A stretch of DNA of 61,737 bases from Kiritimatiellia bacterium (GTDB lineage Bacteria > Verrucomicrobiota > Kiritimatiellia > CAIQIC01 > Lenti-01). Under the pieces are notes generated by a model that was not told the origin of the DNA, made no database searches, and saw only the letters and a list, made by a program, of their open reading frames with translations. Made by a program: the position numbers and the translations under genes. Location: contig JAQUJC010000001.1 in the NCBI GenBank assembly GCA_028681135.1, positions 1 through 61,737 of the forward strand. Reading direction: 5' to 3'. Shown here piece by piece: positions 33,443-43,694 of the stretch (position 1 is its first letter; every line of letters begins with the position of its first letter).

Positions 33443-36400
33443 ATGAATAAAGACGAACCAATTTTGCACAAGGGTCTAGATCGGGGCCGCCACATCACGG
33501 TTGGCCTATTGGCGCTGGGGGCGTTGGGGTTGTTTCTGGCGACACTGAGCCGGGGGGCTTTCCCTGGATGGCCGGCCCGTCACTTGTCCTGGCATTTATG
33601 GCTGGAGGCGACACCGACATTGCTGGACTCGTTGTGGGGACGGTTGGTGCGGTTGTGCGCGCTGCTGCCGGGCGACTCGCTGGCTGTTCGAGTGGGGGCG
33701 ATGAGTGCGGTCTTTGGCGCCTTGTGCGTAGCGATAGTGGCATTTCTGGTGATGCGTGTGCGCTATAAGGTCCATGATCAGCACGACCCAGCCGAAACCG
33801 GCCGCGAGAACCAGGCGCGCTGGCTGGCGGGCATTACGGCAGCACTGGGCATGACGGTTTGCATCCCGTTTTGGGTGGTTGCGACGCGCTCGCTGCCGCA
33901 TACCTTCCATCTTTTCATGCTGTTGGGCGCGGCCGTTTTGCTGTCGGAATATCAGCGCACGGGCCGGAACGGTTTTCTCTATGGGCTGGGATTACTGTAT
34001 GGCGTGGGGGTGACGGAGTTTCCCACCTTTTGGGTGTTGGCACCCTTTGCGGCACTGCTGGTAGTGCGGGCCATGCTGCAGCGGGCGGCCTTCAGTTGGC
34101 GGGTGATTGTGCGCGTGGGAGTGGCGGGGGCGCTGGGATTGTTGATGTATGTGTGGAACGGTTGGACGCTGTGGTCGGATGCCGCGGTGCGTCTGCGAGG
34201 ATTTGGTTCGCCGTGGATGGTGGTGTGGTATATCTGGCGTGACCAGTGGCACCAGATTGTGCATGCCCCACAGACCACCGGTTTCCTGATCGTGCTGGTG
34301 CTGACGGTGATCCCGTGGGGGGTACTGTTTTTGATGCGCCCCAAAAAGCCGGCCTGGCGTTTTTCGGCCTGGCAGGTGTTGTTGCGGCTGGCGGTGCTGG
34401 GGGCGGCGCTGGGGGCGTTGTTCAATGCGCCGCTGTCGGCCTGGCGCATCTTTGGGATGCACTATTTGATGGTGACGCCATACCTCATTTTAAGTGCCTG
34501 CGCCGGTGTGGTGGTGGGCGAATTGTGGGTGATGGGGCAAGTGCGTGAACATCGCAATGCCGGTATCGGCCATCCCTTGCGTCGCACCATGGGCCTGCTG
34601 GCCCTGCTGGTGCCGCTCGCCGCGCTGGCGGCGGGCGTCTTGAACCGTCCGGTCGCGGATGGCCGTCCTGGGACGCAGGTTGCCACCCTGACCCACGATA
34701 TTCTTGACGCGTTGGAAGGACGCGATGTTTTGCTGAGTAATGGCGCGCTGGATGATGCCATCCGCGTGGCCGCCCATGACCGGGGCCAGGACCTGACCGT
34801 CATTGGCCTGCCGCAAACCACCTCCACATTGCATCTGGATTATTTGGCCGGAATTTTTACCCATCCCCGCCAGCAAGCCCTGCTGCAGGTGGGTTTCAGT
34901 GCCTTTATTCAGGACTTTTTCTCGGATGATGCCAATCTGCGGCGCGTGGCGGCCGTGGATTTGGCCGACCCCTTACGGGAGTATGGGTATGTGGTGCCGG
35001 ACCGGCTGGTCTATCGCGTGGTGCCAAATGAAGACGACATGGCGTTGTCGGCATTGGTGGCCTCACAGCAGGAATTCTGGACAAACATGGAGGCCTGGGC
35101 CGCGGCGCCGCTGGATGAGCGTAATCCGGCCTGGGGCTATCGCCAGTTCCTGCTGCGCGTGGCGTCTAAGGTGGCAAATAATCTGGGATTCGCCCTGATT
35201 GAACGCGGTGACAGTGCCGCTGCCGAGGCCCTGTTTCATCAGGCCCGACGGCTGAATCCTGACAATATCAGCGCCTTGCTGAATCTGTTGACCCTGGCAC
35301 AGACGCACGACAAGCCGGAGGCAAAGACCTACGAAGCGGAATGGGAGGATTTCAAGGAGCGCCAGGTGGATAGCCGGGTGATGTGGGCCTTGAGCGCCCT
35401 GCATGGCTATGTCCACAACACGGGGTTCCTGGTGCGGCATGGCATGATGTGGGCGGTGTCGGGTAAGCCCCAAATGGCCGAGGCGGAAATGCGCCGGGCC
35501 TCGAGCGGGCACCAGATGGACCCGCGGGTCAAGGCCTTCTTGGCCCGGGCCTATCTGCAACAGGGCGATATGCAGCGCAGCGAGGGGTATTATCGTGAGG
35601 TGTTGGAAGAGAATCCAAACGACCTGCACAGCTTGCGCATGATGGTGCAGATTGCGATTCATGGGGAGGACTTTTCTGAAGCGGAAGATTTGTTGGCCCG
35701 GGCCGAAGCGGCGGGTGTGGACCCGCGCCAGTTTCGCTTTGAACGGGCCGTCCTGGCCTATTTGCAGGGCAAACCGGATGCCGCGCTGGTGGCGCTGAAG
35801 GCGCTGGTGGCGCAGCAGCGCGACGATGTGCGCGCCTGGGCGCTGCTGGCCATGATGACGGGCCAGGACCGCGATCCGGATACCTATGAGCAGGCGCTCA
35901 GGGCCCTGCAAGGATTGCGCGGCACCTCGCCGGATGTACGGCTGATGCTGGCGCAATTGCATATGAGCCGCGAGGAATGGGGGCTGGCCCGGGCCGAGCT
36001 TGAACAGGTGATCCGCATGAATCCGCGCTTGGGCCGGGCGTGGGAAATGCTGGTGCAGGTCGATTTCCGTGAACGCAAACAGGAATTGGCCGAAGACCAT
36101 GTACGCGTTTTGCTGACGCTGGAGCCGGATAATTTCACGGGTAATCTGATGCTCGGCTCGTTCCAATACGCCCGCGCGCAGTATGCCTTGGCGGAATCGT
36201 CATACCGGACGGCGCTGACCGCCCGCCGGGATCCGGCGGTGATGAATGATCTGGCCTATTTGCTGATGCTTCGGGGCGGTGCCATGGAGGAGGCCTTGGC
36301 CTTGATCAACGAGGCCCTGGCGCAGCAGCCCGACCATCCGGTGTTTCTGTCCACTCGCGGTGAGTTGAATCTCCGCGACGGCCGGTTGGATGAGGCGGAA

Positions 36401-36592
36401 GCCGACTTGCAGCGAGTGATGGCCGCCATGCCGAATGATCCGCAGGCGATTTTGCTGACGGCGCAACTCTACATGGCGCGCGGACAGAACGAGGCGGCCT
36501 ATGAGATGGCCCAACCGCTGGTGGACCGCCAGGGGGAGTTGCCGGCGGAGCAGCAGCAGGTCTTGCAGTCGTTGCTTGAGCAGTTGCCATAG
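33443..36592 (+). CDS. Giant membrane-TPR protein, paralogue 1 (DUF2723-like N-terminus)
   Basis: A 1049-residue protein. Residues about 15-400 are polytopic membrane sequence; about 580-1049 are tandem TPR repeats (e.g. RGDSAAAEALFHQARRLNPD). The membrane part resembles DUF2723/TMEM260-like GT-C proteins: LPGDSLAVRVGAMSAVFGAL, FWVVATRSLPHTFHLFMLLG, and a soluble segment VLLSNGALDDAIRVAAHDRG at the position of the family's TNGDNDTFP. The first extracytoplasmic loop has AFPGWPA instead of an acidic GDSGEL-type motif, so glycosyltransferase activity is doubtful. GGGAG precedes the ATG. It is the first of three tandem paralogues on the same strand, probably one operon. Confidence 0.75.
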   Translation: MNKDEPILHKGLDRGRHITVGLLALGALGLFLATLSRGAFPGWPARHLSWHLWLEATPTLLDSLWGRLVRLCALLPGDSLAVRVGAMSAVFGALCVAIVAFLVMRVRYKVHDQHDPAETGRENQARWLAGITAALGMTVCIPFWVVATRSLPHTFHLFMLLGAAVLLSEYQRTGRNGFLYGLGLLYGVGVTEFPTFWVLAPFAALLVVRAMLQRAAFSWRVIVRVGVAGALGLLMYVWNGWTLWSDAAVRLRGFGSPWMVVWYIWRDQWHQIVHAPQTTGFLIVLVLTVIPWGVLFLMRPKKPAWRFSAWQVLLRLAVLGAALGALFNAPLSAWRIFGMHYLMVTPYLILSACAGVVVGELWVMGQVREHRNAGIGHPLRRTMGLLALLVPLAALAAGVLNRPVADGRPGTQVATLTHDILDALEGRDVLLSNGALDDAIRVAAHDRGQDLTVIGLPQTTSTLHLDYLAGIFTHPRQQALLQVGFSAFIQDFFSDDANLRRVAAVDLADPLREYGYVVPDRLVYRVVPNEDDMALSALVASQQEFWTNMEAWAAAPLDERNPAWGYRQFLLRVASKVANNLGFALIERGDSAAAEALFHQARRLNPDNISALLNLLTLAQTHDKPEAKTYEAEWEDFKERQVDSRVMWALSALHGYVHNTGFLVRHGMMWAVSGKPQMAEAEMRRASSGHQMDPRVKAFLARAYLQQGDMQRSEGYYREVLEENPNDLHSLRMMVQIAIHGEDFSEAEDLLARAEAAGVDPRQFRFERAVLAYLQGKPDAALVALKALVAQQRDDVRAWALLAMMTGQDRDPDTYEQALRALQGLRGTSPDVRLMLAQLHMSREEWGLARAELEQVIRMNPRLGRAWEMLVQVDFRERKQELAEDHVRVLLTLEPDNFTGNLMLGSFQYARAQYALAESSYRTALTARRDPAVMNDLAYLLMLRGGAMEEALALINEALAQQPDHPVFLSTRGELNLRDGRLDEAEADLQRVMAAMPNDPQAILLTAQLYMARGQNEAAYEMAQPLVDRQGELPAEQQQVLQSLLEQLP

Positions 36593-36621
36593 GCACACAG
36601 GATCGGGGAGGATCATTCCCG

Positions 36622-39600
36622 ATGATGCCGCCGCTGGCCAGCCGCTGTCCTTTCTCCGAGACAAAGCGGATCGGGGGTGCCGTGGGTGTTGTTGCCCTGG
36701 TTGTGTACGGCTTGACGGTGGGCCGGATGGCCTTTCCTGGCCTTCCCGCGGCGATGGTGTGGTCGCATCTGGGGGAGGGATTGCCGCTGCCGGTGCTGTA
36801 TCCGTTATGGGGTTGGCTGGTTCGGGTGCTGGACCACCTCCCGGGGGTATCGCTGGCGTTGGCCGTCAATGTCTTCAGCGCCCTGTGTGGCGTGGGCGCT
36901 GTCGGGCTGCTCGCCAGCATGATGTTCCGGGTGCGCTACCGCGGGTTGTTTGAGACGCCCACGCCGGCGCAGCGCAGGCGCGAAGCGCAGGCCCGGCGGC
37001 TCGCCGGCTGGGTAGGGGGGGGGTATTTGCTGGTGAGTATTCCGTTCTGGGTGGCGGCCACGCGCTCGCGACCCGAGACCTTCCACCTGCTGCTGCTGCT
37101 GCTGGCGGTCGGTGTTTTTTCGCAGTATCAGCAGCAGGGGCGGCTGCGTTTTCTGGCCCTGCTGGGCGTGATGTATGGCGTTGGCTTGGTCGAATCTGCC
37201 TTGTTTCTGCTTTTTCTACCGGTATTCGTGGTGCGGGTATTAAGCGAAATGTATCGGTTCCGTGTCATTCAATCCTGGCGCGTCCACGGGATCGTCTGGG
37301 GGGGGGTGGCGCTGGGGCTGTGTCTGTTGCCCTTGCACCTGGCCGATGTCCTGCACCGCACGGCGGCACTAGGCGCGGCGGGCACATGGGAGGGCCTGGC
37401 CGTGTCCTTCGCACGGGAGTATCTGGCGTCCATCCTCCGCTTTCGTCTGCATGGCGGTTTTATCGTCTTGATGCTGATGGCGATCGTACCCTGGGCCATG
37501 GTCTTCATATTGTCGCGCCGGTCTCCCTGGAGTTATGACCCGGATCAAGTTCTGGTTCGGGTGGTGTTCGTCGGCGGGTTAATGGCGGTGCTGTATGACG
37601 CCCCGTTTTCGTTCTGGAACCTCTTGGGTGTCGGTGGGTTGATGCTGCCCGCGCACGCATTGCTGGCAGCCGGCATCGGCTTCATGAGCGGCGAATTGTG
37701 GATCGAAGGGGCCCGCCGACCCACATCGAATGCCAGCGTCTTACAGCAAGGGGTCCACTGGCTGGCGGTGGGGATGGTCCCGCTGATTCTGGTGTTGATC
37801 CTGGGCGCAGGGCTGCGTAATCGACGGGTGGTGGATACGCGTCGAGCCGAAGTGGTCAATCAGGCCGCCCGGGACATCGTGGATCGCCTGAACGCGCACG
37901 ATCTGCTGTTTGCTAATCAAGTGCTGGGCGATCTGATCCAGCTCGAGGCGCGTGAGCGCCAGCTACCGCTGCTGCTGATCAATTTTGACCAATTGAATTC
38001 CCCGGTATATGTGCGGCGCCTGGCCCGCCAGTTTTCACCTGGCCCCCTCCGCGAGGCCCTTACGGCGGGGGACATCGTCCTGTTTTTAGATGAGCTGCTG
38101 CTCTTCGATGAGCAGAGACTAAACCAAATCGCGTTTCTGGATTTTGCGGACGTCTTTCGGGGTTACGGGTATCTGGTGCCAGATGGGCTGCTCTATCGGC
38201 TGGTGGCCCGTCGTGACGACGTGGATTGGACGGCCTTGGTGGCCTCGCAGCGATCCTTATGGAGGGACTGGGCGGGGGAGTGCGCCCTGCCGCTGGGCCA
38301 TCCCGCCCGGCGCTATGCGGACCAGGTGCGCCGTCAGGTGGGCAGAACCGCCAATGATCTGGGGGTGATTCTTGCCCAGTTGGGGCAGGCATCGGTGGCG
38401 ATCGATATCTTCCAGACGGTCTTGCGTATCGATCCGGACCATCTCAGCGCCCGCATGAACGTGATGGACCTCCTGCGCGGCCAGGACCCCGCGCAGGCAG
38501 ATGGCATGATCGTGAACTGGGAGCATGCCGTCCATCGGCAGGAGCGCCACCGCTGGGCGTTGTCGATGCGCTATGGCTATTTGCTGGATGCGGCCGGATG
38601 GGCGCAGCGGGATGTCACCTGGGCCCTGTCGGGGCAACCGCTCGTGGCCGAAGCCGAGCATCGGCACCCCAACGTCTACGACCCGGTTGCCCTTGCGCGC
38701 GAACAGTTCCTAGACCACGTCTATTTGCAATGGGGTCAGCAACCCGTCCAGGAGTTTAAGGTCCGTCTGTCCTTGATTCAAGACGAACGCGATCACCGGG
38801 TATTTCAGGAATTGGTGCGCTTTGCAATCCGGCGGAATGACCCGATGGCCGCCGAAGCCTATTTGTTGGAAGCCCAGAAGTTGGGGCTGACGAGCCGCCA
38901 GGCGGCATTTGATTATGCCATGATCATCTATCTGCGCAAAGGGGAGGCTGCCGCTGACGACCGTCTGGCGGAAATCACCCAGACGGACCCGGCCAATGAC
39001 CAGGCGTGGTTGGCGCGGCTCTTGTGGGCCGACCCGGACTCGACAGTGGCCCGGCAGTGCCTGCGGCGCTTGCACGAGGTGGACGCATTGGACGCCGGGC
39101 TGCATCTGACGCTGGCCTGGTGGCACATGTGCCAAGCGCAATGGGACGTGGCCCGCGCCGAATGCGAAAGGGCCGTGCAGTTGGACCCCCAGAAGAGTGC
39201 CGCCTGGGACCTTCTACTGGCCTGGGCCCAGGTTCAGGACGATCCACTTTTGGCCGGGGCGTGTCGCCAGGCCCTGCGTGGCAAGTCGGATAACCATCCC
39301 TTAAACAAAATCGACACTGCCGCAACGTTGGCCCGCCAGCAGAATTGGAAAGCCGCAGAGGCCGTTTTGCGAAAGACCCTGCGCCAGGCGCGCCATCCGG
39401 ATGTACTGCATGCGCTGGCGACGGTGATAATGGAGCAGGAGGGTGACTTGGCCAAGGCCCAGATGCTGCTGGATGAAGCCCTCTTGCGGCGGCCCTTCCA
39501 GGGGGTCTATCGATGGACTCGATTGCAGTGTCTGTGGCGCCAGGATAACCTGCTGGCTGCAGAAGCCGATAGACTTGCCCTTTGCGACCAGTATCCTGAT

Positions 39601-39732
39601 AATAATTACTTCCAAAGATTAGATGTCTCTGAGCAGGCGGTCCGAGGCGATGTCGGGTCCTTGCCGTGGACGACCGTGCAGCAATGGCCCGGCGCGCTCA
39701 ATAGCGTTAGTCGTATGAACCGTGTAAAGTGA
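36622..39732 (+). CDS. Giant membrane-TPR protein, paralogue 2
   Basis: A 1036-residue paralogue with the same layout: polytopic N-terminal half (AFPGLPAAMVWSHL loop, FWVAATRSRPETFHLLLLLLAV), a soluble central segment (LLFANQVLGDLIQLEARERQ, then FRGYGYLVPDGLLYRLV) and TPR repeats from about 570 to 1000. It begins 29 nt after paralogue 1, with GGGGAGG before ATG 36622. G9 and G8 tracts occur in the membrane-coding part (37015-37023 and around 37300). Its TPR region is more divergent than the membrane region. Role unknown; the three proteins might form a complex or act on different partners. Confidence 0.75.
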   Translation: MMPPLASRCPFSETKRIGGAVGVVALVVYGLTVGRMAFPGLPAAMVWSHLGEGLPLPVLYPLWGWLVRVLDHLPGVSLALAVNVFSALCGVGAVGLLASMMFRVRYRGLFETPTPAQRRREAQARRLAGWVGGGYLLVSIPFWVAATRSRPETFHLLLLLLAVGVFSQYQQQGRLRFLALLGVMYGVGLVESALFLLFLPVFVVRVLSEMYRFRVIQSWRVHGIVWGGVALGLCLLPLHLADVLHRTAALGAAGTWEGLAVSFAREYLASILRFRLHGGFIVLMLMAIVPWAMVFILSRRSPWSYDPDQVLVRVVFVGGLMAVLYDAPFSFWNLLGVGGLMLPAHALLAAGIGFMSGELWIEGARRPTSNASVLQQGVHWLAVGMVPLILVLILGAGLRNRRVVDTRRAEVVNQAARDIVDRLNAHDLLFANQVLGDLIQLEARERQLPLLLINFDQLNSPVYVRRLARQFSPGPLREALTAGDIVLFLDELLLFDEQRLNQIAFLDFADVFRGYGYLVPDGLLYRLVARRDDVDWTALVASQRSLWRDWAGECALPLGHPARRYADQVRRQVGRTANDLGVILAQLGQASVAIDIFQTVLRIDPDHLSARMNVMDLLRGQDPAQADGMIVNWEHAVHRQERHRWALSMRYGYLLDAAGWAQRDVTWALSGQPLVAEAEHRHPNVYDPVALAREQFLDHVYLQWGQQPVQEFKVRLSLIQDERDHRVFQELVRFAIRRNDPMAAEAYLLEAQKLGLTSRQAAFDYAMIIYLRKGEAAADDRLAEITQTDPANDQAWLARLLWADPDSTVARQCLRRLHEVDALDAGLHLTLAWWHMCQAQWDVARAECERAVQLDPQKSAAWDLLLAWAQVQDDPLLAGACRQALRGKSDNHPLNKIDTAATLARQQNWKAAEAVLRKTLRQARHPDVLHALATVIMEQEGDLAKAQMLLDEALLRRPFQGVYRWTRLQCLWRQDNLLAAEADRLALCDQYPDNNYFQRLDVSEQAVRGDVGSLPWTTVQQWPGALNSVSRMNRVK

Positions 39733-39736
39733 TGTA

Positions 39737-42700
39737 ATGGATGACCGCCAAGCAAATCCCATGACCCCCCTGCCGCCAGACCCACCCCCGAACGACGGCC
39801 CGTCGTCGCCGTTTCGGTTTTTTCCGCCTCGCAATCGGGATTTCGCATTTGAGGGGCGCGATCCTCATGAGTCGGTCAAAACCGATTGTATGGGGCACCA
39901 ATTTCCTCGTCCCTGGCATATTGCGGCGGTGTTGTTCGTCTGTGCGCTGGTGGTGAATCTTGCGTCCATGAGTTGGACGGCCTTTCCGGGACTGCCAACG
40001 CGTGCACTGTTGCAACATCTGAAACTGGAACCAGCGCCGGCGGTGTTAAACCTTTTCTGGGGGTGGGGGGTGCGAGGAGCCGATCGGGTGCCGGGGCTGA
40101 CGACGACCGCCTGGATGGGCCTGGTCAGCGCCGTTTGCGGCGCGCTGTCCGTGGCCTTACTGAGTTGGCTGATGGTGCGAGTCGGTTATGTGATTCGTAA
40201 TGAACCGGGAAGCGCGTCCTTTTTACGCGAGGCCCAGGCACGCCGACTGTCCGGCCTGGTGTCCGGGCTCTATTTGCTGTGCACGATTCCGTTTTGGGTA
40301 GCTTCCACCCGGTCACTGCCGGGCACTTTCCATGTCCTCTGGCTGCTGCTCACGGCCTGCGTGTTTTCTCAGTATCAACTCTGGGGACGCCGGAAGCATT
40401 TGTTTTTTCTAGGCTTTCTCTATGGGGCGGGTATCACCGAGTCGGCGACGTTCCTGGTTTTTCTGCCGCTGGCGGTCTTTCTGGTGGCGCGCGAAATGTT
40501 TCGCTGGCACGCCATCACCGATTGGCGTCGTCAGGTGGCGATTTGGGGCGGTTTTCTGCTGGGCCTGGTGCTCTACGGGTTTCATGCCGTTGTGTTGTTT
40601 CGGCATGGCCTGCCCTCCCACGCCTTTGCCTCGCCCTGGGCGGCCCTGCTACAGATTTGGCAGAGCCAGATGGCCCTAGTGCTTCAGGTGCGCCACAGTG
40701 CCGGTTTTTTCGTGGTCATGTTCTTTTGCCTGGGGCCCTGGCTGACGATTTTTGTGATGTCGCGGCGCTCGCCCTGGTTCTACGAATGGGGGCAGATCGT
40801 CGTGCGGCTCATTTTCATCGGGGGACTGCTGGCGGTGCTGTACAATGCCTCCTTCAGCCCGTGGCATCTGATGGGCATGTCCTATCTGCTGCTCACGCCC
40901 TATGTGCTGATGGCTGTCGGTATGGGCTATATGGCGGGTGAATTCTGGATTCTGGGCGAACGCCACCACCTGCTCGATTTCAGAAGGCGCAAGCGCGTTC
41001 TCCGCCGACTGAGCAGCAGCTTTGCGCTGGGCGTGCTGCCGCTGGCCATCCTGGCGGGGGGCGTGCGCAACTGGTCGGAGGCCGATGGCCGTCACGGCGC
41101 CGCGATTCAGCGTGCGGCCGAGGAGGTGCTAGACCGCTTGGACCACCCCACGGTTCTGTTGGCCGCCGGCGTGCTCGACGACGCGCTGCGTATCGTGATT
41201 CGGGAGCGCTGGTCGCCCGTGGTGTTGATCAGCCTGCCGCGAACCCGCTCGCCCCTCTATCTCCAACAATTGGCCAAGCGGGTTACTGCCCCATCGCTGG
41301 CAGAGCCCCTGAACCGTGGAGAATTTGATCTGTTTCTCGAAAACTTGCTGATAGAGGAGGGCGGACTGGCCAATACGGCCATTCTGGACCTTCCCGATCA
41401 TTTCCGTGAATTTGGCTATCTGCTGCCAGATGGATTTGTTTACCTGATTGCGTTGGACCCGCCGCAGACCGATGACTGGGCCGCCCATCTCGAGGCGCAA
41501 CGGTCGTTTTGGGCGCAGATGGGGCACGTGGCCGACACCCTACCCCCCAAGCAAAATCCCGCCTATCCCTATCTGCAATACTTGTGCCTGATGGCTTCGC
41601 GCGTGGCCAACAATTTTGGGGTCATGCTCATGGAGGCCGACCAGGCCGACTCGGCCCAAGAAGCTTTCTGTGCCGCTCGCCGCATGTTCCCCAAGAATAT
41701 CAGTGTGCTGCTCAACTTGCTGAGCACGACGCCGCCGTCGGAGGACTCCACACTCGCCGGTCTTGAAGAAGACATTGCGGCATTTGTGGCAGATATGAAT
41801 GGCGAACAATGGTCGTTGGCCACCCAATTTGGGCATGTGTGGCACCCCCGCCAATGGCTGGAGCGGGGGTGGGTCTGGGCGCTGTCAGGAACGCCATCCG
41901 TTGAGCCTGCCTCACGCTATGCCCCGCCCAGCCTCATGCGCGAAGATTCGCAACAGGTACAGTTGTTTGATAAAGCCTACTTGCAGTGGGGCAGTGCCCC
42001 GCCCGATGAAAGCACCTTGCGCAACACCCTCGTTCACGACCCGCGCCATACCGAGGCGCTGGTCAATTTGGCGCGCCTGGCGCTGCGCCGCCGCGATTTT
42101 GAAGTTGCCGATGCCTATTTTGGGGAAGCCATGCGCTTGGGACACCCGGAAGAAGCACTGCTGTTCGACCGGGCCATGGAAAGGGTCTTGCGTGGCGACA
42201 TCGAGGATGCGGCCGTCCGCCTCGACAACCTCTCGCATTTCACCTTTGGCGATGTGCGCGTGTGGTGCGCCCTGGCGCTAATCACGAAACCCAACGACTC
42301 GCGTAATGAAAAGGCCCTCCGGACTCTCAGCAAGCATCCCGGCATCAATGCGCGTACCCACGAAGTGCTGGGGTCGTTGTATATGGCTCGTGGACAATGG
42401 GATATGGCGTTGGCCGAATTGGAAAAGGCCGTCAGTCTGGGCGAGGCCAAAGCTCATGCCTGGCAGTTGCTCCTGACCGTGGCGACCGAAATGCAGAATT
42501 CCCGCTTAGTCCAAATTGCCCAGCGCGCCTTAATGGCCCAAGGGGGCGCCCGCTACTTGCAGTTTCAAGAAACCGGATTGGCCCACTATGCCAAAGGGGA
42601 CCTGGCGGCGGCCGAACAGGCCTTCCGTGAAGGCCTGCAGCAGCAGCGCCATCACACCTTGCTCAATAATCTGGCCCATATCATTCAGGAACGCGGCGGC

Positions 42701-43030
42701 AACCTGCAGGAAGCCCTCGCGATGGTGAACGAAGCCATCCGCCGCCAGCCCGGCATCCCCAGCATCCTCAATACGCGGGCGCAAATTTTGATGGCGATGG
42801 ATCGCCTGGCCGACGCCAGACAGGATGTGGTCACGGCCCTGAAGCGAGAAGGCCAAAACATGGACCCCCTACTGGATTTGGCGTTGCGCTATCGGCAACA
42901 GGGTGACCAGGAGCAGGTCCAGAAGCTGGTGGGCATGGCCGACCAATTTGCGGACCGGCTCGATGCCATTCAAGGCGAGCGCCTGAAGGCGTTGAAGGCC
43001 AGCCTTGCCGCCGACGAGCAGAGGGACTAG
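39737..43030 (+). CDS. Giant membrane-TPR protein, paralogue 3
   Basis: A 1097-residue paralogue starting 4 nt after paralogue 2. A proline-rich cytoplasmic extension (about 1-50, PLPPDPPPNDGPSSPFRFFPP) precedes the membrane part with AFPGLPTRALLQHL, FWVASTRSLPGTFHVLWLLL and VLLAAGVLDDALRIVIRERW. The central YGYLLPDGFVYLI segment matches paralogues 1 and 2, and C-terminal TPR repeats run from about 620 to the end (e.g. KGDLAAAEQAFREGLQQQRHH). Its end overlaps the convergent HAD gene by 4 nt, with no terminator visible. Confidence 0.75.
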   Translation: MDDRQANPMTPLPPDPPPNDGPSSPFRFFPPRNRDFAFEGRDPHESVKTDCMGHQFPRPWHIAAVLFVCALVVNLASMSWTAFPGLPTRALLQHLKLEPAPAVLNLFWGWGVRGADRVPGLTTTAWMGLVSAVCGALSVALLSWLMVRVGYVIRNEPGSASFLREAQARRLSGLVSGLYLLCTIPFWVASTRSLPGTFHVLWLLLTACVFSQYQLWGRRKHLFFLGFLYGAGITESATFLVFLPLAVFLVAREMFRWHAITDWRRQVAIWGGFLLGLVLYGFHAVVLFRHGLPSHAFASPWAALLQIWQSQMALVLQVRHSAGFFVVMFFCLGPWLTIFVMSRRSPWFYEWGQIVVRLIFIGGLLAVLYNASFSPWHLMGMSYLLLTPYVLMAVGMGYMAGEFWILGERHHLLDFRRRKRVLRRLSSSFALGVLPLAILAGGVRNWSEADGRHGAAIQRAAEEVLDRLDHPTVLLAAGVLDDALRIVIRERWSPVVLISLPRTRSPLYLQQLAKRVTAPSLAEPLNRGEFDLFLENLLIEEGGLANTAILDLPDHFREFGYLLPDGFVYLIALDPPQTDDWAAHLEAQRSFWAQMGHVADTLPPKQNPAYPYLQYLCLMASRVANNFGVMLMEADQADSAQEAFCAARRMFPKNISVLLNLLSTTPPSEDSTLAGLEEDIAAFVADMNGEQWSLATQFGHVWHPRQWLERGWVWALSGTPSVEPASRYAPPSLMREDSQQVQLFDKAYLQWGSAPPDESTLRNTLVHDPRHTEALVNLARLALRRRDFEVADAYFGEAMRLGHPEEALLFDRAMERVLRGDIEDAAVRLDNLSHFTFGDVRVWCALALITKPNDSRNEKALRTLSKHPGINARTHEVLGSLYMARGQWDMALAELEKAVSLGEAKAHAWQLLLTVATEMQNSRLVQIAQRALMAQGGARYLQFQETGLAHYAKGDLAAAEQAFREGLQQQRHHTLLNNLAHIIQERGGNLQEALAMVNEAIRRQPGIPSILNTRAQILMAMDRLADARQDVVTALKREGQNMDPLLDLALRYRQQGDQEQVQKLVGMADQFADRLDAIQGERLKALKASLAADEQRD

Positions 43031-43692
43031 CCGGATTCACCACAAAGGCGCTGGGGGGCCAGTTCCGTGAAGTCCTGCACGATTCGATCCGCGCCAGTCA
43101 GATCGTCGCGAGGATGGCTGGTGGTCAGCGCCACCACGCGCATGCCGGCCGCCTGAGCCGCCGCAACCCCTGCCGGGGCATCTTCGAATACGACACAATC
43201 CTCAGGGCGGGTGGTGATGGCGGCCGCCGCCGCCAAAAAGATATCCGGCGCGGGCTTGCCGCGTGTCACATCTTCGCCCGACACCGCGGCCTGGAAGGCG
43301 TGGGTCAGGCCGAGCGCTTGCAGGCACACCGCCACATTGTCTCGCGGGGCAGAGGACCCGACCGCGCAGGGAATGCCCAGGGCCCGCGTCTGCCGCACGA
43401 ATTCCAACACGCCGGGGATGGCCCGAATGCCGTCTGCCCGAATCCAGTCACGGTACAGCTCTTCTTTTTCCCAGCCGATGCGTTGCGCTTCTGCATCCGT
43501 GACCGGCCACTGCAGCAAGTCGCGGATGACCGCCGTGGTGCGTAGCCCGCATTTGCCGATGTGCGCCGACTCCGCCAGCGGGTAGCCGTGGCGGTCCGCC
43601 ACGGCTTGCCACGATTTCACGTGCAGGCGATTGGAATCAACGACGACGCCATCGAGGTCGAATATAAAACCGACGAGCGCAGGGGCGGCCAC
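43027..43692 (-). CDS. HAD-superfamily phosphatase (beta-phosphoglucomutase-like, subfamily IA)
   Basis: A 221-residue haloacid-dehalogenase-like hydrolase. Motif I FDLDGVVVDSN carries the nucleophile Asp12 and Asp14; a helical cap follows (about 20-85); motif II is the Ser in VGSSAPRDN, motif III the Lys in GKPAPDIFL, and motif IV VFEDAPAGV. The closest general class is the beta-phosphoglucomutase/phosphoglycolate phosphatase group; the substrate cannot be fixed. The cytidine deaminase gene ends 2 nt upstream, so the two are probably cotranscribed and may both take part in nucleotide or sugar-phosphate salvage. Confidence 0.85.
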   Translation of the reverse strand: MAAPALVGFIFDLDGVVVDSNRLHVKSWQAVADRHGYPLAESAHIGKCGLRTTAVIRDLLQWPVTDAEAQRIGWEKEELYRDWIRADGIRAIPGVLEFVRQTRALGIPCAVGSSAPRDNVAVCLQALGLTHAFQAAVSGEDVTRGKPAPDIFLAAAAAITTRPEDCVVFEDAPAGVAAAQAAGMRVVALTTSHPRDDLTGADRIVQDFTELAPQRLCGESG

Positions 43693-43694
43693 GG

